Below the pieces are notes generated by a model, which had not been told where the DNA came from, made no database searches, and saw nothing but the letters and a program-made list of their open reading frames with translations. Below are positions 9,901-12,572 of a stretch of DNA of 12,572 nucleotides, piece by piece. A program made the translations under genes and the position numbers. Positions within the stretch are counted from its first letter, which is position 1, and each line of letters begins with the position of its first letter. Origin of the DNA: Thermoleophilia bacterium UBA2241 (GTDB lineage Bacteria > Actinomycetota > Thermoleophilia > UBA2241); assembly GCA_002347645.1 (NCBI GenBank), contig DDYF01000002.1, positions 1 to 12,572 on the forward strand, in the 5' to 3' direction.

Positions 9901-10859
9901 CGCACCGGGGCACGATCCGCGTCCTCGAAGCGGGCGGGAAGCTGCAGATGATCAACGACGTGGGCATGCAGTCGTACCTGCGTGGGGTCGTCCCCCACGA
10001 GATGCCGGCCTCGTGGCCGGCGGCGGCGCTCGAAGCGCAAGCCTGCGCTGCGCGCGCCTACGCCGAGCGCGCGCGCCGGCAGGCCACCGGCAGCTTCGAC
10101 CTCTACTGCGACACGCGGTCGCAGGTCTACGGCGGCGTGACGGCCGAGGACCCGCGCAGCGACGCCGCGGTCGTCGCCACGGTCGGCGTTGTCCCCAGCG
10201 TCGGTGGTGCGCCGATCCAGGCCCTCTACTTCTCCTGCTCGGGCGGGCAGACCGAGAACGTCGAGCTCGCCTGGCAGTCGACGCCGGTGTCGTATCTCAA
10301 GGCGGTCGATGACCCTTACGACGACGTCGCGCCGCTGCACACCTGGGGCCCGCTGTCACGGACACGTGCGGAGCTCGAGGCGGCGCTCGGGTCGGCCGTC
10401 AAGGGCTCGCTGCTGGCCATCAGCCGCGTCGAGCGTGGCGTCTCTCCGCGCATCGTGAAGGCGGCGATCGTCGGCAGCGGCGGGACCACCTTTCTGCACG
10501 GCACCACGCTGCGCACGAGGCTCTCCCTGAACAGCACCTGGGCGACGTTCACGAGCCTGTCCATCGCTCCGCGCGCCGGTGACCGGGTGTCCGTGCGGGC
10601 CGGTGACGCGGTGGCTCTCGAGGGCCGCATCTACCCGGCCCTTGCCGAGGGCGCCGCCGTCACGCTCTACAGCGACAGCGACGGCACGTGGCGGAGTGAG
10701 TCGGTCGTCACGAGCCGTCACACCCAGGCGCTCCCGGACGGGTCCAGCGCGGCTTACTCGGCGTACCACCTGACGGTCACCCCCTCGGTGACCACGCGCT
10801 ACTACTTCGCGCGGGGCGGCGCTGTCTCGCCGACGACGACGATCACGGTCGGGGACTGA
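6969..10859 (+). CDS. Secreted amidase-SpoIID fusion cell-wall hydrolase with four repeats
   Basis: A 1296-residue exported protein, probably a two-enzyme peptidoglycan hydrolase. Domains in order: signal/TM segment (about 19-37); a beta-rich region (about 55-185); a PGRP/Amidase_2 domain (about 222-412) with zinc ligands His252, His386 and Cys394 plus Tyr287 and Thr392, the complete set of catalytic PGRPs; four near-identical repeats (419-522, 523-627, 628-732, 733-836); a SpoIID/LytB domain (about 843-1195) with GRGWGHGVGMSQWGA at 851-865, a putative catalytic Glu1011 in PHEMP, and CSGGQTEN; and a C-terminal beta domain. Amidases cut the MurNAc-L-Ala bond; SpoIID is a lytic transglycosylase on peptide-free glycan. 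Start alternatives are ATG 6969, GTG 6972 and ATG 6981; the last has GGTGAG four bases upstream. Activity is inferred from motifs. The gene is convergent with the CAP gene. Confidence 0.93.
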   Translation: MVSGMRWCTDRSGRGCARAAIVLVLGTIALLAAAWVAPRTSEAVGTWVKSRTGVTTRTVTIEPGLEVGRTVRPDLSPAERLLSAREAGVATLDVGESFTMLGLMCDMPAGEGEVEVGLRTSLDGREWSAWYAAPLEVAGEDGTSPRAYTEALWSGEGRFVQVCAAADGEDAPLALTGVELVALDTEGDAGVVASAAGALRRVAAAVSGIDFAAPAQAAVETPAWVTRAAWGADESLRTGEPAYAPVKMAFVHHTAGGNTYTKTQAPSIVRGIYAYHTTGLGWNDIGYNFLVDRYGTVYVGRAGGQRQGVVGAHAYGFNTGSTGVAVMGTYTDEAPSAAATDALAHLLAWKLELHGLDPLASAKMTCGATEKYAVGQILTLPVVSGHRDANYTACPGDSLYASLAALRSTAAARIRSSAAPAAPYVVTLALSQGEVVQDTSVTYSGTARTAAGAPAAGTITLQKRAPGGAWLDWRTARLSAGGAWSVAVTMTNAPRDWQFRARLPADGANLAGTSPVADLRVTAPAAPYVVTLALSQGEVVQDTSVTYSGTARTAAGAPAAGTVTLQKRAPGGAWLDWRTARLSAGGAWSVAVTMTNAPRDWQFRARLPADGLANLAGTSPVADLRVTAPAAPYVVTLALSQGEVVKDTSVTYSGTARTAAGAPAAGTVTLQKRAPGGAWLDWRTARLSAGGAWSVAVTMTNAPRDWQFRARLPADGLANLAGTSPVADLRVTAPAAPYVVTLALSQGEVVKDTSVTYSGTARTAAGAPAAGTVTLQKRAPGGAWLDWRTARLSAGGAWSVAVTMTNAPRDWQFRARLPADGANLAGTSPVADLRVTAPAAVTQEVAFSISGRGWGHGVGMSQWGARGLAAQGSDYKAVLKHYYTGVGFADVGKPTVRVLLRAGLTVVKLTCLEPFTVRGTGDAVTIPGGTTATTTLADGKYRVVAGTWSRDFGAALTFAPTKGQLTVLTATDAGIVGSHRGTIRVLEAGGKLQMINDVGMQSYLRGVVPHEMPASWPAAALEAQACAARAYAERARRQATGSFDLYCDTRSQVYGGVTAEDPRSDAAVVATVGVVPSVGGAPIQALYFSCSGGQTENVELAWQSTPVSYLKAVDDPYDDVAPLHTWGPLSRTRAELEAALGSAVKGSLLAISRVERGVSPRIVKAAIVGSGGTTFLHGTTLRTRLSLNSTWATFTSLSIAPRAGDRVSVRAGDAVALEGRIYPALAEGAAVTLYSDSDGTWRSESVVTSRHTQALPDGSSAAYSAYHLTVTPSVTTRYYFARGGAVSPTTTITVGD
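8223..9476 (+). repeat. Four tandem in-frame coding repeats of 312/315 bp
   Basis: Units span 8223-8534 (312), 8535-8849 (315), 8850-9164 (315) and 9165-9476 (312). Each begins GCGCCCGCGGCCCCCTAC, except that only its start recurs at 9477. Units differ at a handful of bases: CAG/AAG (Gln/Lys in VVQDTS) splits units 1-2 from 3-4, ATC/GTC marks unit 1, CGG/CGC marks unit 2, and an extra leucine codon (ADGLANLAG) marks units 2 and 3. Identity extends to silent positions, so the copies arose or were homogenised recently. Each encodes an Ig-like beta sandwich (for example TVTLQKRAPGGAWLDW) that probably spaces the amidase from the SpoIID domain or binds wall polymers. Confidence 0.97.
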
Positions 10860-10863
10860 GACC

Positions 10864-10883
10864 GGTCCGGCTCGGGCCGGCCC
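10864..10883. terminator. Stem-loop between convergent genes
   Basis: CCGGC (10867-10871) and GCCGG (10876-10880) pair around a TCGG tetraloop, with an additional GG/CC pair outside one mismatch. It lies in the 39-bp gap between the amidase-SpoIID stop and the CAP gene stop and could act in both directions. There is no T-run. Confidence 0.4.
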
Positions 10884-10898
10884 GCCTCACGCCATCGC

Positions 10899-11414
10899 TC
10901 AGCGCACCCGGCGCCCGAGGTCGAGGGTGAAGTAACGCTGACCGCTCGCTGACCTGGCGACGCCGACGCCGACGTTGCGCAGGTTCGCCTTGAGGATCAC
11001 CTGGCGATGCGGCCTGCTGCTCATCCACAGGCAGACGGCGCCGCTCGGGGTCGCGAGGAGGGTCCCGGCTCGCGCACGGGCGACGTTCTCCCCGGCGCTC
11101 CAGAAGCGGTAGCCGGCGCGCTTGTAGCCGTGCCGGATGAGGCGTCGGGCCACGGTGTCGCCGTTGGCGCTGCGGTGGGTGAGGACGCCACGTCGCGCCA
11201 GCTCGCGCGCGTGGGCACGCGCGGCGCGCGTGAGGGCGGCGTTGAACCTCACGGGCGCGAGGCTCTTCCCGGCGCGCTCCTTGTTCACCAGCGCGATCAC
11301 CCGCTTCTCTGCCTTGGTCGGGGTGACCGCGGCCTGCGATGTCGCGGGGGCGAGGAGCAGGGCCAGCGTGGTGGAGAGCAGGGCGAGGGCGAGGGCGAGG
11401 GCCATCTTCTTCAT
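10899..11414 (-). CDS. Secreted CAP-domain (SCP/PR-1, YkwD-like) protein
   Basis: A 171-residue exported protein. A signal peptide runs from MKKMALALAL to about residue 28 (cleavage likely after ATSQA). A CAP domain follows, with ALVNKERAG (41-49), THRS with His80, GEN with Glu109, and WMSSRPHRQVIL with His136, then NVGVGVARS and a C-terminal strand. These match the conserved residues of the CAP cleft. Bacterial CAP proteins are extracellular and often found with wall or spore functions, but their activity is mostly undefined. The length is that of a minimal single-domain member. The ATG at 11414 has GGGAGG five bases upstream, and longer in-frame extensions have no signal-peptide logic. It converges on the amidase-SpoIID gene, with 39 bp between stops. 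A stable hairpin sits in its 5' leader. Confidence 0.92.
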   Translation of the reverse strand: MKKMALALALALLSTTLALLLAPATSQAAVTPTKAEKRVIALVNKERAGKSLAPVRFNAALTRAARAHARELARRGVLTHRSANGDTVARRLIRHGYKRAGYRFWSAGENVARARAGTLLATPSGAVCLWMSSRPHRQVILKANLRNVGVGVARSASGQRYFTLDLGRRVR

Positions 11415-11435
11415 GGGCGCCTCCCGGTGTCGCTT

Positions 11436-11458
11436 GCTGCGGCGCGGCACGCCGCAGC
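11436..11458 (-). other. Stable hairpin in the CAP gene leader
   Basis: A perfect nine-base inverted repeat, GCTGCGGCG/CGCCGCAGC with a five-base loop, ends 21 bases before the CAP start codon, just upstream of its Shine-Dalgarno. It may affect translation or mRNA stability, or be an operator. Confidence 0.45.
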
Positions 11459-11569
11459 CGGTCCACTGATGGGGGGTTGTGTGTGCCGGTCTGACGGGGT
11501 CGCTTGGGGCCGATACCGGCGTCGGCACCTGCAAGCTTAAGTGATGGGGGCATCGGTCGCCACTTCGAG

Positions 11570-11596
11570 GGTCTTTGACGGCCGCTCGCAAAGACC
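11570..11596. repeat. Eight-base inverted repeat in the intergenic region
   Basis: GGTCTTTG (11570-11577) and CAAAGACC (11589-11596) are exact reverse complements around an 11-base spacer. It is located about 350 bp before the corrinoid gene and 155 bp before the CAP gene. It could be a transcription-factor site or a small hairpin. Elsewhere in 11459-11840 I see no RNA gene or cobalamin riboswitch box. Confidence 0.35.
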
Positions 11597-11814
11597 GAGG
11601 CAGACGACGGCGCGCGTGATCTGGACGGTCCGCTCCACCCCACCAGCACGGGCGGCGAAGAGGAACTTGGCGCCCTCATGTCGGCGGGGCCGGATCGAGC
11701 ATCGACCTGGAGGCAAGATGCCGGGATGGGCCGTCGCTCGATCGTAGTCGGCGGCCGGCCGGTATACGAGGGGACTCTGACCTCGCGCCGTTCGCCTCAC
11801 AGACAGATGCGATG

Positions 11815-11842
11815 TTGCTGGGCGCGCATCGTTGCGTACAAA
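11815..11842 (+). promoter_or_regulatory. Weak promoter candidate for the corrinoid gene
   Basis: TTGCTG (11815-11820) and TACAAA (11837-11842) are 16 bases apart, in a locally AT-richer patch. Initiation would fall around 11849, very close to the AAGGGAGAG preceding the 13-codon ORF, so the leader would be almost absent. An upstream TATACG near 11762 is an alternative -10. Both are tentative. Confidence 0.2.
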
Positions 11843-11857
11843 AGGGAGAGACTCATC

Positions 11858-11899
11858 ATGCCCGTATGTACTGGGATGTTCCAGCCGACCGGATCGTGA
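11858..11899 (+). CDS. Possible 13-residue ORF ahead of the corrinoid gene
   Basis: ATG at 11858 is preceded by AAGGGAGAG at a suitable distance, a better ribosome-binding site than that of the following gene. It encodes MPVCTGMFQPTGS and ends in TGA at 11897-11899, 21 bases before the corrinoid GTG and in the same frame. It is too short to assign a role. Possibilities are a leader peptide, a translational-coupling device, or chance. Confidence 0.35.
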   Translation: MPVCTGMFQPTGS

Positions 11900-11920
11900 C
11901 GTTCGCAGCGAGGGGGGGTC

Positions 11921-12572
11921 GTGAGCGTGGCTGAGGATCTCTACGCCCAGATGAAGCAGGCCGTGCTCGACGGCGAGGCCGAAGCGGCGGCGGCCCTCGC
12001 GCAGCAGGGTCTCGACGCCGGCCTCGCCGCGGTCGACATCCTCGACCTGGGCTTCGTCAAGGGCATCGAGGAGGTCGGCGACCTCTTCGCCCGCGGCGAG
12101 TTCTTCCTCCCCGAGCTCGTCCAGGGGGCCGAGGCGATGAAGGCCGCGGTGGCCGTCCTTGAGCCCGCCCTCGACGCCGCCGGCGCCGACCGCAAGGCGC
12201 TCGGCAGCGCCGTCGCCGGCACGGTCGCCGGCGACATCCACGAGATCGGCAAGACCATCGTCTGCTCGATGCTCTCCGCCGCCGGCTTCACGGTCACCGA
12301 TGTGGGCTGCGACGTCGCCGTCGAGACCTTCGTCGAGCGCGTCAACGAGCTCAAGCCCGACCTGCTCCTGCTCAGCGCCCTGCTCACGACCACGATGCCC
12401 AACCAGCAGAAGACCATCGAGGCCCTCAAGGCCGCCGGCCTGCGCGACGCCGTCAAGGTGATGATCGGCGGCGCGCCGACGACGCGCGCCTGGGCCGACG
12501 AGATCGGCGCCGACGGCTACGCCGAGGACGCCATCGAGGCCGTGGCCACGGCCAAGGGGCTCGTCGGGGCGG
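11921..12572 (+). CDS. Corrinoid protein of a methyltransferase system, 3' end beyond window
   Basis: A cytoplasmic cobalamin carrier of the MtbC/MttC/MtmC type. In these systems a substrate-specific methyltransferase methylates the bound Co(I) corrinoid, and a second enzyme passes the methyl group to tetrahydrofolate or CoM. The 217 visible residues contain the N-terminal helical cap (about 1-90, with FARGEFFLPELVQGAEAM at 56-73) and the B12-binding Rossmann fold. The fold has GDIHEIGKTI (cobalt-ligating His107), SALLTTTMP (152-160) and IGGAPTTRAWADEIGADGY (182-200). The family is about 210-225 residues, so only a few are missing. An in-frame TGA upstream limits the start to GTG 11921 or GTG 11927; the G-rich run at 11910-11919 fits 11927 better by spacing. 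The substrate (methylamines, methoxylated aromatics or glycine betaine) cannot be told without the partner gene, expected downstream. Confidence 0.93.
   Translation, partial: MSVAEDLYAQMKQAVLDGEAEAAAALAQQGLDAGLAAVDILDLGFVKGIEEVGDLFARGEFFLPELVQGAEAMKAAVAVLEPALDAAGADRKALGSAVAGTVAGDIHEIGKTIVCSMLSAAGFTVTDVGCDVAVETFVERVNELKPDLLLLSALLTTTMPNQQKTIEALKAAGLRDAVKVMIGGAPTTRAWADEIGADGYAEDAIEAVATAKGLVGA

Noticed and set aside
7346..10340. Very long open frames in other frames over the amidase-SpoIID gene (988 and 925 codons)
   Set aside because: High GC removes stop codons, and the internal repeat copies the open frames along; the translations are Arg/Gly-rich and lack family motifs.
11537..11690. Minus-strand coding-like stretch ending ...TLEVATDAPIT at a TAA (11537-11539)
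   Set aside because: Codon bias is coding-like for about 50 codons, but I found no start codon with a ribosome-binding site and no family; it may be a remnant or chance.
11858..11926. TGA at 11897 as a selenocysteine or readthrough codon giving a longer corrinoid protein
   Set aside because: The corrinoid family starts at about the position of 11921-11927, and the intervening codons (RSQRGGVV) do not resemble an N-terminal extension.

Overview
This is a high-GC bacterial segment with strong G/C preference at third codon positions and many GTG, TTG and probably CTG starts. That pattern, together with a peptidoglycan-recognition amidase fused to a SpoIID domain, fits an Actinomycetota lineage. 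The AMP-forming acetyl-CoA synthetase and the corrinoid methyl-transfer protein hint at an anaerobic or facultative acetate/C1 metabolism, but taxonomy is inference. I see no mobile element, CRISPR array or prophage.

Layout. (1) 1-1848, minus: acetyl-CoA synthetase, cut by the left edge just past its conserved C-terminal lysine, with a candidate promoter near 2043-2071. (2) 2172-2246, minus: tRNA-Val(CAC) with an encoded CCA. (3) About 2300-2703: a short plus-strand coding remnant, apparently frameshifted and interrupted by a stop, lying between two strong inverted repeats. (4) 2704-6605, minus: a tightly spaced run rsgA > six-NHL-repeat lipoprotein > SRPBCC protein > AI-2E-family transporter (gaps of 27, 16 and 28 bp). 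It is preceded by a leader of about 230 nt holding a candidate TATAGT -10 box, a stem-loop and a 24-codon ORF with a strong Shine-Dalgarno. (5) 6969-10859, plus: a 1296-residue secreted cell-wall enzyme with an amidase domain, four almost identical 104/105-residue repeats, a SpoIID/LytB domain and a C-terminal beta domain. (6) 10899-11414, minus, convergent: a secreted CAP/SCP-like protein. (7) 11415-11920: intergenic, with inverted repeats and a 13-codon ORF with a good ribosome-binding site. (8) 11921 to the right edge, plus: a corrinoid protein of the methylamine/methoxy methyltransferase type, cut by the window end.

How they fit together. The large hydrolase and the CAP protein are both exported and probably act on or outside the cell wall. 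Joining an amidase to a SpoIID domain would let one protein strip stem peptides and then cut the denuded glycan, which is the clearest candidate for something unusual here. The rsgA run looks co-transcribed but its members share no obvious pathway. The acs and corrinoid genes are at opposite ends and are linked only by the general theme of acetate/C1 metabolism.
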